From: Chrysoperla carnea
Lineage: Eukaryota; Arthropoda; Insecta; Neuroptera; Chrysopidae
Length of the DNA: 64,000 bases
Assembly: GCF_905475395.1 (NCBI RefSeq)
Contig: NC_058337.1
Span: forward strand, 66,112,368 to 66,176,367
Direction of reading: 5' to 3'
Shown here: piece by piece, positions 25,983 to 38,700 of the stretch
Layout: every line of letters begins with the position of its first letter
Numbering within the stretch: position 1 is the stretch's first letter
The notes under the pieces: model-generated
Told to the model about the DNA's origin: nothing
The model's database searches: none
The model's input: the letters and a program-made list of their open reading frames with translations, nothing else
Position numbers and translations under genes: made by a program

Positions 25983-26751
25983 TTTACTTTTTCTATACAT
26001 TTGTTTGTACTTTCTTGTTTTAAATAAAGTTCATTTGTTTCCCGCTTTTTGATTTCATTTTTAAACTATAAGTAGAGGAAGGTGGGGCACAGTGGCACAC
26101 GGGGCACAATGGAGAGCAATCATATTAATTGTGCCTTATTTCAAGGCGCTCAAAGCCAGCCTCCAGCGTCATTATGAGGTTACATCTTTACTCAAATTAT
26201 ACAATTGAAAATTCTAAATTAAAGTGGCAAGTCTCTCCAGATTTGGCTCAAGAGGCAAAATCGTACTGTTTCGTCTTACTTTCGATATGAATTTAAATTC
26301 ACCAGAGTTCAATAAATAAAATTTTTGTTGATTAAAATTGATTTTTCTGTAATGTGTTTCGTAATTGTATTATGAGCTAATTATGTATTTAACGTTGTAT
26401 GTTTTTCAACAACAATTGTGAGGGGCTTCTATTTTAAATTATTTGAAGAACATTTTTTTTTTAGTTTTTGAAAAAACTGGCGATTGCAATATACCAAAAT
26501 GAAAATTGAATACGAACGATTATACAGCGTTCGGATTAATTTCGCCATATCCAGACTGTCTGGTTTATCTCCTAACATTCCGAAACTTTGAGAATTTCAT
26601 AAATAAATTTTTAATTTATTTTGGGATCTAGTGACCTTGCATAGCACTGGAGAATAGGTAACTAAATTCTTAAATAAAGTAAAACATTTTATTAAATAAA
26701 AAAATTATAAAATTAAAAAATATAAATTACTTTGTAAAACCAAACTAATAT

Positions 26752-29700
26752 TTAATCATTGTTTGAGAATTTAATTTTCATCCCTTCATAAATTGCTCTC
26801 ATCCAAGTAGCAACTGCTTGTGCACCTGCATCCGGATATTTTATGAATGGTTTTTTCTCATTTGGACAGCGCACAGTGTTACCTGTAGCGAGTTCAGCTC
26901 CTTCAGTGGCTGCCGACATCACTAACAATGGATTGGTTTCTAATATTTGTTCTGATAAAGATCGCATAGATAATAATGCCCCATTTAAACTATCAACAAA
27001 CGTTTTATCACCAATATTCACCTCGCCATACCTAGAAATAATTTTAACCAAAGTTGAGAATAACAGTTGACTTTTAGTCAGACAAAAATTACAATATAGG
27101 CAAAATTTGATGTAATGACTGCAATGTATAGCCTGAAAATAATTTTGGAGAACATGTCTAATTCTATCCCGATATGCCGTTTGCAAGTAAAAAGTACCGC
27201 AATTGTTTTCCGGTTTTTTCCAATATTTTGAGTACCCCAGATTAATTTGAAAATAACTCTAAGGACTGGCCTTATTAAGGAACTCGGAAAGTTATTGTGA
27301 CGTAGTATACATGTAAAAAACCAATGGGAAACAGCATGGCTATAATGTTTGACTGCCTATCTATTGCGATCGTTATGCTCTTCATATTTTATGAATTAAT
27401 AAAGTGGTAGGGAGCTCTAAAAATGGAAGTTCGTCGTATAAAATTAGGTAAGATCCAACGGTTACCATCAGCTTTAATCACGGAATATTCACGAATAATA
27501 CTATCAAAAGGACCTGGGGTTATTCAACACCTATTGGCGATCAATCTCTTTAGAGACTAATTCGCAGCTAGCGCGGCTCGTAGGCTAAATCAAGCTTCAT
27601 TTTAGACCGAGACGCATTACGGTCATGATCGGGCTTTACGAAGTTACAAACTTCAGACATCGGTTATGGCTATGCCAACACCCCTTTTAACTTCAGGAAC
27701 TTATCAGAAAGTTCTCAGTAAGAATACTCAAGATAGGAATCGGGAAATAAATTTGGTAAGCCAAAGTGAGTGTGCATCAAGCGGGAATTGATGGATCAGA
27801 TGAATGGAACACTATTGTCAGGTGACATCAATATCCTCACCGACATTCAAGCACCGATAAAATCTCAAATCTCGGTCTAAATAGCACAGAATCGCTGATC
27901 TTTTCTAAGTGAGCTGTTGATAAATATCAATATAAACCTGAAATGGATAGTATGACATACAGATATTCCAGGGTCTATTCTTGGCGTTTTTTAATAAATT
28001 TTGAACACATTAATCTTATAGTTTAATGGCTTTTCAACTTTTTAAGTAAGACAGACCATTATGCCATCGTTGTACACTGGATAAAAATGAAGATGAATAT
28101 TTGCGTACAACATTAACTAAACAGTGTGTTGCGTTTTGTGCAAAACTCTCGTATGGTGTAAAGCTTCCTTCAAAATAAAAAGATGAATGAAAATCGCTAG
28201 TTTTTAATTCAGAATTTCATAAAAGCCCATTAGAGAAATGAAGAAGATTGAAATGCTTTTATTGATTTGTTCTAACAATTTTTGCACGCTTTCAAAGTTG
28301 ATAAAATTAATTGATAATTTTTCTCATTCCTTCAGTCGCTAACACAAACCAGTAGTGGTTGAGAGCGATAGCGTCATCAATATTTGTATTACAATTTAAC
28401 CCTATAATATAAATGAATTATTTCTCAATCAAACAATTTTTGGAAAACTTGTATTTACAACTATTAAAAATCAAAAGGTAAAACTATAACAAACTTCAAA
28501 ATTGTGTTAATTGCTGCTTGAAGGGCATCCATCCAAATACGGCTTGTAACATGTTCTGAAGATGGTTGTTCTAGAAATACTTGAGCTGCTGCTTGAAAAC
28601 CTACTGCATAGAGAGCACCTAATGTGCCAGGAAATCGTGTTTCCGCTATTTTTCCAATTGACCATAATATTTTCCCGGGTTGTCGTGTTTCTAACTAAAA
28701 CAAATGTAAAAATTATTTTTATAATTGTGATAACTCGGAAACTCAGAACTTGCAAATATCATAACATCCATAAAACACATTATTTTTTTTTTTTTTGCAA
28801 AGTAAGGCAGTTAATGCATATAATATTCTTTCTCGTTTCATAAATAATTTCGTGTTTATATCTTGGATATCGTAAATTCTTTACATTGTTCTTAAAATTA
28901 ATAACGTATAATTAAATACCTTAACTCACCTTCCCACTTGCTATTTCATATTGTAAGTATCGCGCAAAAGGTAAAAAATTACTTCCTGTATCACCATCAC
29001 GCGTGATACTATCAATGATATTTAATTGTTTTTCACTTGAAATCACTGCGTCCAAAGCAAAATTAATAATTGTTGGTAAAGCATGAGATGTTTTAAGTAC
29101 GAAACTTCCACCAAAATTGGTAGGAGTGACAATCAAATTTTCTCCATTTTCATACATAATTGGAAGTTTTAATTTTTTTGCGTCGTCCGTTAAATCTTGT
29201 GGTATGCAATTTTTCCAAGCGTACGCTTTAGTTGGTGCATGCAATGCATTTATTAAAGAATCCTCCAGGACCTGAAAAAATAAAGTTGATTATAATTACA
29301 TTTATATATGTTGTCAATAATGGCACTCGTAATTTTGCATATAAGTATCAGCAACAACTTTGTGATAAGATATAATAATAGATATTTAAGACATAATAAC
29401 ATTTATCTAACAAGGTTTTTGATCAATTGTAGGAAATTTAAGATATCTTTCAAAAATTTAAATAAAAATTTACAACTGGCAAATAAAAACTGGTGTTACT
29501 TACACTTCCAATAGTGATCGAGAATCCTTTCATATCTAATGATGTTATAAAAGTACCACAGTAAATTTCTCGTACAATAAATTTTCTTTCACGTAATTGC
29601 TTGACTACTTCCATTGTTATAATTTTCTCTTCAATTGGTGTAATTGAACCTAAATTATTTACCATTACAATTAATGGAATAGTATTTGGTGTTGACACTG

Positions 29701-32700
29701 GTGATACATGTGGCCGGATATAAACTTTCAAAATAACGTCTAACATGGCTGATACCTAAAATAAAATAACGACTGAAATTGGATTTAAAAGTACATAAAG
29801 ATAAATCAAAGTAAAAAAAATCACATAATATGAAATTATTAAGTGAAGAAACTACATATATCCAGTGCCACAAAAAACCGTTGTCTAATGGTTTAAAGTG
29901 CTCACTTCGAAAGCAAAGGTCTGTGGTTCGATTCTTAGCAGTTGTATAATTTTATCTTAAATCATATGATTTCCGAATTGAACTCTATGTTTACACACAA
30001 AAATTTTATTACGGAGATGTTGATGTCTTAGAGTATATTTTTATTTCAAAGTGAATGTGAGTCCATTGATTGGTTTTCATTGATTTCGAAGTGAATGTGA
30101 GTCCATTGATTGGTTTTCATTGATTTCGAAGTGAATGTGAGCCACTAAGGTGTTAAGAAATATTAATATATTTTTTATTACACAATTATGCTGTGATCAC
30201 AAAAAAGTTATAACAAAATAGAAATTTATTTTTTAACACGCACATATGGCTATCCTTTTTTTTGGAAATTAAATCATTTGATCTACTTTCTCGTTCAAAT
30301 AAAAATATACAGTCGAACTTGGACAAGCGAGAGCTCAAGGTACTAATTTTTTGTTTATCAAGATTTCTCACTAAATCAGTTACTTGCTCATGGAGACAGA
30401 AGTGATTATTCTCAGTTATAGAGGCTTAAAAAATAGCAAGTGTATGTATTATATATGCAAAAGCTCGATTCCGGTAAAGCAAATTCACTCTGTATTTCGT
30501 GATTTACCGCTATTGAACGCATCACTATTTTAAGGTTATCTCTTATAACGAGAATACTTTTTGTTCTAATATTTTGAGTGGGAGCCGAACTGTCTCAGTA
30601 AACATATAGACACATGTATGTCGTCTGTTAACTTCGTTCCCACCGAGTGCCCACAGCATCTCGTATATTTTTTAACATAATGATTAACTACACGTTATAT
30701 TAAATAACAGTTTCATTTAAAATTGATTACCTACCCGTATGAATAACGTTAACATCGAAATGATCAGGTTCACTTGGTTGAGCCTACAATATCGTTTAAC
30801 CCTATTTAATATTTGCATCCATATTCTAAATTATATAAACGATAAAAAAACTTTCAAGTTTACAATAAATAAAACATAATATTTCTAAAGACAAGAGAAA
30901 AAAATTTAAATAAGTGGATTTAGGCGACCAAATTAACCTGATTTAAACTATTTTTGGATTTTCAAGAAGAATAGTTCAAAATTTTTTTTATAGTCATCAT
31001 TATATTTAAAAATATGTAAACTTCGACCTAAATTCCAGGTTCAAAAAGAGGAATCAAATAAATGTTCATTTGAGCGTTTTACCGAGACTGAAAAAAAAAA
31101 CAAATTGTTTCAAATGTGTAGTAAGGTTGGGAAAATCGACTTAATTTGATTTTAATTTCATGAAGATAAAATCCGATAATATTTAAGAAATGTAGACGTT
31201 TTATATTTTGAAAATTTTCTAAAATAAAATAAGTACTTATTGTTTTTTGCTTACCATTTCATGTGCAGTCTGTATTTCTAATTTTTGCTGAGGCATTTCC
31301 CCTTGTAAGCCAATACCTAATTCACAAATAACGCGTACTGGTAAACCAGAGCGATCTTCTGTACAATTACATTCGTTCACTGGCAAAGGAGTTCTTAACA
31401 CTGCATTACAAGTGCGTAAATAATCTGATACTGATTGACAATAGCCGTAAATATCATCTATATTTTCGCTAGCTTCAGCCATTGCACCAGCTATTTTTGC
31501 TATTAATATTACGCCGGCTGATCCAAGACTGTGCCAATAAAGTTCAATGAACGTTTGAAAATGAAACTTTTTACAAATTTAACCAATCCTTCAATTTGAA
31601 TCAGATGATCTACGAGTTGAGCTGGACTTATCATTTTATGGCCTCCTGATGTGATTTAAACATTGAATAATATACATAGATAACGCGAGGGATATGCCAG
31701 CCTGCAAGTGGATGCGATATGATGAATGAGAGAGAAGACTGCTAGTTAATTCCTATGTGTCCTTGTTATTTTGTGTAATGTAAACAATATCTAGCCAATG
31801 ACATATAGATTAGACAAAGGCACATAAGAACTAACTGGCAGTCTTCTCTCTCATTCATCATATCGCAAATTTTGGGACATGGCGTTCTCTATGTATAATA
31901 TTTATTCTATGGATTTAAATTACATAGCAAAAGTTTGGAAAGTTTATTAGATACTGTTTTGTTTCGAAAACATAAACCATAAACTGTTTTTTCATAAGTA
32001 TGTTCTGCTTTTTATACTTTTACACTGGGTGTACGATGTAATAAATAACGAGTTTTTTTGAAACTACGGGAAAAATCTATTTATAGTTATTTTTGAAATC
32101 GTGCTCCAAAAAGCCATTAATTTACAAGCAAAACAGCGGTATAAAAAATATTTCTTCCCATTATAAAAAAAAAAAAAAAAACAAAACAATTTCCAAAAAC
32201 AACATATTTTTAAATTTTAATTTACCAGCCTTTTGCTGTATCAGGATCTCCAAAACAATCATCTCGTACTACAAGCATACGAACTTTCATCTTTTCATCG
32301 AGGGCCTTGTGAAGAGCTATAGTGAAATTAATACGTTCTTGAATAGTATTTTTAATTATTATCAAAACGCCAGGCAAATGGTTTTTTCCGATTTCGCGAA
32401 GTGTTGCTAAAATTTGTGCCGCACTCGGTGAATGGAAAATATTACCTAAAAAAGTAAAACTTGTGATTAAGAAACTGTTAAAATTTTTTGAACATGTTGT
32501 CAGTGCCAAAATAAAGTACATTGGAAAGCAGCAAGCATAATTTTAATTCCCGTGGTAAATTCATTATGTTTTTGTGCTGAATAAACCATAAAAAAGGTAC
32601 GAGAAACTTTCTTTTAAATTATAACTCCGTTCATTTTCGTGCAAATGACTTGAAACTTTTTCCATTTTCTATGGTTTTTATAGTACTTTAAAAAGTGTAT

Positions 32701-35700
32701 GATATACTTTTCAAAAAACGTCTAATTTTTATGTTATTTAACGTTAAATACTACGAATTTCAATCGTTTATAATTCGCAAAGTATTGACTTTTTAAATAT
32801 ACTTAAATGACACTTTATTTTATCGCTCTAGCGATTTCCGTTGCCGTATTCAATTATTTTTCCACCCATTAGAAGGAGTGGTTACCGCCACCATATAACT
32901 TTCGATCTAGAGAGTGGACAAAACTTAATTCCAAATTTTCAGGTCAATCGGAGGTATAGGAAAGAATTTAGAGGTTTTTGCTTCGTTTACTGGAGTGTAC
33001 ACATCTTTAGTAAAAATTTTATCAATACGAACGGGTTTTGCGTTGTCAGCAGCAAGTGTGGAACAAAGACAGATGGTATTTACCGACTCAAATGCTGAAT
33101 ATTTGGAGGCAAAATTGAAAATGTAGGCAATAACACACGCATTTGGGCTACGCGATCGTATATCTGGCATAATATTCGTCTGACGATCGAAAAAATACTT
33201 CAATATTTTTTATTATATTTTTAAACACATAAATACATCACACAATCGAGGGGCTGAAAAGGTTTTATCGCTCAGTTTTATACAAAGTTTCTATCCATAA
33301 AATTGAAGAATTAAAATTTTTATTTCCATCGTTGTTGTTAGGCCAAGTATAAATGAGCCACAAAAAATTTCCGGAGGTGTATTTATTAATGATATGACTG
33401 ACGAGCACCGGACATTTATACCATCAAAGTGAACTCCAGTGCGCGAACGACTCACATCAATCAATGGGGTCACGGTTTTATGAGTTCCCCAAAAGGTTTT
33501 AAACTGTATGATGATAAAAAAATGTAGAAGAAAAGAATGTTTCGATGAAAGAGGCGTAAATGTTTCTTAGACTACAATTATTAAAAAATATTACATTCTT
33601 TAAAGTTTAAACCAACAAATGCGCTTTAATTTGGAAAAAGGCAGCTTTTAAATTATATTAAATTTTGCACGCGTTTTACGTTAATTACTATCTGTCAATT
33701 TTGAACGAGAAATTTTGAATATAACACAGGACACAAAAACCACTGCAAATGATTCCACATAACTTCTATCAAAATTTCTTATACAAAATTATTGCAACGT
33801 GTTCTTAGCCTTAATTAAACACTTTATAATATTTTGGACTTTGTAATATATTAAATAGTTTATTAGGATTAGTGGAACAAGTCGAGTTGTTATAGTGAAA
33901 CAAGTCGAGTTTATAATCAATCCTTGATTTTAATTTTAACAGACAAAGACATAATTAAAGTGGATTTCATAGCTAGTACATATTTTAAGTGAGTTTAAAT
34001 CCAAAAAAGAAAAACGAAGTTTTTGGAAATTATAAATCTGTAGAATAGATATATTCGTGATACTTCAATTTGCTTCAATAAATTTTGTAATTTTCCTACA
34101 CAATTTTAGATTCTCATAAAATTTTAAACGCAAAAGTCCTCAAAATGGGACTTAAATCTTCTACTACCCCACAGATTATTTTATTTTTAGCTGAAAGCCC
34201 AATCTTAACTTAATCATTAATAATACAATATATCTATATAATTTTTCAAGCTATTCTGAGGGTCTAATTTTTTCACCTTGTACAATTTATTTAATTAAAC
34301 CTTCCAAAGGGCGACGCCAAAGCGAGAAGACGGGGGGCCCCCTACAGCTGTCCCCTCTAAATATTTATAAAAAGTAAAAACCCTCCTGAAAGATCGAATT
34401 TCGTATTTTATGGGATTCTGTACAACAATAAATTTTATGGCTCAACCAAACTACCAGCCCCCTCCCGCGAAATGGCTGGCGGCGCCCTTCATGTACCCAA
34501 CTATATTTGTTATTGTTTGTCTAGGGTTCACTTTTCCATTTTTGAAGGAGCCATTGCCTTGCATTTGCGGCTGGTTAGGTGGAGATAAGAAAAAAAAGTG
34601 AATATTGATAAATAGAATATCAAAAGAGCATGTAAATTTTTATACAATTTTTTTTAACGAACAGTTTAGGATATTAAATATTTCCGTTTTAAGAATATAA
34701 GAAGCTCAATTTTGCTACAATAATAAATTTAAGAAAATATAATAATAAAATTTAAAAAACAAAAACGAAAATTATCTATAGTTTTTCGGTTAAAACAGTA
34801 TACTTTTCAAAAATTTCTAATTATAGAAAACAAAAAAATACTATTAAGAATTATATAAAACGCATAATTTAATTTTAACAAACAAAATAATGGCAACGTT
34901 ATAGTGCGCCACATTTCACTGCTACTTAAAGCGTCGTCAGGCGTCGCCGTCAGTTTCATCATCATCATCATCATTCGCAATACAATAAAAAAAAAAAAAA
35001 AAGTTCATACTCAAGAGAAGAAAAAAAAGTAAAAAAATAAAAAAAGGAAAAATATTTTGTTTTGGGGAAATTATATTAAAGTGAAAATGAACGTAATCAG
35101 TGTACGTAAATCGAATTTAAATGATATTTGCCGTGTATGTTTATCAGCATCGAATGCACCATTTACCGACATTTTTTCAACGGGATCATCAAATTTAGCG
35201 ACAACAATTGCTGCTGCTGTTATGGAATGCGCTCCCGTACATGTAAGCATATCAAAATAATAATTTCGAAATCATGTAAACATATTTTTAACTAATGAAA
35301 AAAGTTTGTCTCATTTATTTTATTTCAATTATTTTTTTACAAAACAAAACAAAAATTTAAATTTTCAAAATTATATTAAGTTTTCAGAAAATCAGGGATT
35401 GACAATTACAGGAAAATACAAAATTTACCCCTCCCCCTAATTAAGTACCAAGTTTCTCTCCCTCAATATTATTTGAAAATAGAGGTATGAAAGAGAAAAT
35501 CTATTTTATCCAATTTTATTATGAAGACGTGTTTTTTTCCGTGTAACACACGGAAAATATGATTATATATCCTTACTTGCGTTGCTTCTCTTGACTTGAT
35601 TATTTGTATTTCGCCTAAAAATATAAACTATAGGCAATAAATAATAGATATTTTGGAATGTTCTTTCTAATCATTTTCCCTCTAAGTTTAGGTAACTGAT

Positions 35701-38700
35701 ACTAAATATTGCACAATATCGTCAATATTATTCGAGGGAAAATTTACATTTATCAATTTAATCCAAATTTTCGAGTATACCTAAACTCATTTTAAAACAA
35801 CAAAAACAAGTGAAAACAAACAATTGAATGAGTTAATTGTTGAAATACCCTGTATAGAATGTGTTGAATATCAGTGCTTGCTTTATTTACTTTTATAAAT
35901 TAGAAGAGTTTAAAAACCAACACAATTATGGCTGCCTTTCGGCCGCCATTTAATTGGTTTTCGAAAATTTCTAGAATTTTTTTTTCTTTTTTCGAATATA
36001 CTTCGCAAGACCTATAGTTGAAGCTACCTGCAAATGTTCAACTCTCTATCTTATATAGTATTGGAGAAAATGGACACCAAAGTTTTGCCCTAATTTGCGC
36101 CCTCATGGGTAAACACTGACGTTTACGAAAAAAAGTTTCAAACAAAAGTTGTTAATTTTTTTATAAGGAACATTTTTTAAATTTAATTTTTTGTTCTATC
36201 TCTTACGGTTTACAAGATGGATCCTACAGACTCAAAACCCAATTTAGCTATGTTGCTCATTTACGAAATTAGCCTCACTTTTGACGTCTTGAGCACGCTG
36301 TAAAAATGTCACCTTGATATCTTTTTTCGTTTTTGAGTTATCGTGTTCACAGACGGAGAGACAGGCAGACAACCGGAAATGGACTTTTTAGGTTATTTTA
36401 AGAACACCAAACTTGGGACTAAACTTAGTATATCTTGACATATATTACATATATACAGCGTATCAAAAGTGAAATAAGATACAGACAACTTATATGGTTA
36501 AATGTTTAAATACTCTGTATAGAGAACCACATTTTAATCTCCACAGCTAAATTTACCTTTAATAAATGGTTTTTATGATAAATGACAGATTAAAAATTAA
36601 GAGATAAGAGATAGAGGAAATGTTTAAAATATAATGGGATCATTTTTTCCTAAACTAAATAAATTCATGCAAAACTCTCTCAAAAATTGTTTTTGCATTT
36701 GATTTCTACACTTGACGAAAAAATGCAAACAGCAAAGTGTAAGCCGTCATTATCGAATTTATTTTTTGAATTTTTACTTGTCTAGCTTTTCTTCCCACAA
36801 ATGAATTTTTCAGAAGAACATATTACCTCTTTTGCTCGCTTTGCATTAAGGGAAACAACAAGGAGTTTCACCGATTGTGTTGTAAAGAGAGTCTAGTGTT
36901 ACGTTTTAAATACTCTTAAAACATTCTTAAAATTTTTATAATGTACACCTACTCTTTCAAATAGTTCCCTATGGTGAGTTATCTTCTGAAATCTAGAGCC
37001 CACTTTTTATTGGAGCAGATTTTCATGGAGTTAAATTTAAACTGAACAGATTCTATGGTGTTAAATGTTATTTGGGAACTAATATGAATTTTTAGCTATA
37101 TTTAATCCACTCATATACAAATGCGTTGTCGATGCACAGAACTCAAACGCATATTTTGTTGATTTTTTACAATTACATTTTATAATTATTATTTACTATT
37201 GTCGTTTATAAATAAAAATTGCATTAATTACAGATAAATCAAGGAGATGGATTACCGACACTCATCTGCAGCTCATGCAATAACCATTTGGAAATATCAC
37301 ATCAATTTCGAACACAATGCATTCGATCAGAATCTATATTACAACGTTACGTTGCACATTTGAACACAGATAATACACAAACAATAACAGAAACTTTTAT
37401 AACAGAAACAATTGAAGAAAAAGATGTAAACGATCCAAACCAACATCAGAATGAAGTACATATTATTGAAAAAACAGTTGACGATCAACAACAGCAGCAA
37501 ATCGATGAAAATGGGATGTATATTAAACAAGAATGCGTGGAAATTAAACAAGAATGTGGTAATGATGAAAACACTGCCATTGTACAGAATATCCAAACAT
37601 TACCCCCACATACATCAATAATTAAGGAAATAACAACCACACAGATAATTGATAAAGCCACAGCAAATTTCAATCAAGCCACAGTTTTGAAACAGGAAAT
37701 AATTACCGAGGCAGAAGGTGCGGAAATTAAATTAAAATTAAACACTGATGGAAATTGTTATCAACTGCAGGGTGCAATTGAAAATGCATGCTTTTCCACG
37801 GATCAAACACAAGAAATTCAGTATCGATTTTTCAATCCAATTGTGGGTGGAAACACAGACGGACAAATAATTAAAGTGAATAGCATAGAAAAAACGAATA
37901 CGGTAAATAATTCAACAAACACAATTCCAGAACAAAATTTTGAATCATACTTAGTGAAACTATTCACAAAAGAAGAAGAGCGGCCCCATAAATGTAACGT
38001 CTGTTTGAAAACATTTAAGCGCAGTAGTAATTTATCAGAGCATGCAAAAGTACACAGCGAATGTCGACCATATAAATGTGAAGTATGCCAGAAATTATTT
38101 AAGCGAAGTTGTGATCTAGCTGAGCATAAACGATCACACTCAAACGAGCGTCCATTTAAATGTACAATATGCCCAAAAAGTTTTAAACGTAATTGCGATC
38201 TATCTGAACACATGAAAATTCACACAAACGAAAGGCCGTTTGAATGTGATATTTGTCATAAAGGATTTAAACGTAATGGTCAATATTTGGAGCATCGACG
38301 TATACATACCGGAGAACGTCCGTATGAATGTGAGGTATGCCATCAACATTTTCGCACAAGTAGTAAATTATCAGCACATTCACGGATACATAATGAGGAA
38401 CGTAATCATAAATGCACGTTATGTTCGAAAAGTTTTCGAAGTTACAAATCGTTAACTATACATTCTAGAGTTCATTTGGATCAATAAATTTATTCATAAT
38501 CATCGTTTATTGATAATTATTCTCTTTTAAAAAAGATTTTTCAAATTTGTGGTTGATTCGAATAGGAACTACTTAGTTTTTTTTTCTAATTTTAACGAAA
38601 ATATATTGCAATCATATTCGTATAAATTACTCGCAAATGTACAGTCTTAGCGTTGCAGCAATATTTAACCCAAAAATACATACAACAATAAAGACGAGTT

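Noticed and set aside
25722-26000. Minus ORF of 92 codons
   Set aside because: Antisense shadow of exon 2 of the linker-histone-like gene, whose plus frame joins exon 1 in phase.
26843-27070. Plus-strand ORF over the last Tkfc exon
   Set aside because: Antisense shadow of the DAK2 coding exon; the minus strand has family motifs and correct splice phase.
31237-31482. Independent 81-residue gene starting MAEASENID
   Set aside because: It is the middle of Tkfc exon 3; the frame continues upstream (KIAGAMAEA) to a proper acceptor at 31528.
37339-38213. Minus-strand ORFs opposite the zinc-finger gene
   Set aside because: Shadows of the ZAD/C2H2 coding exon; cysteine-rich patterns come from the antisense of zinc-finger codons.
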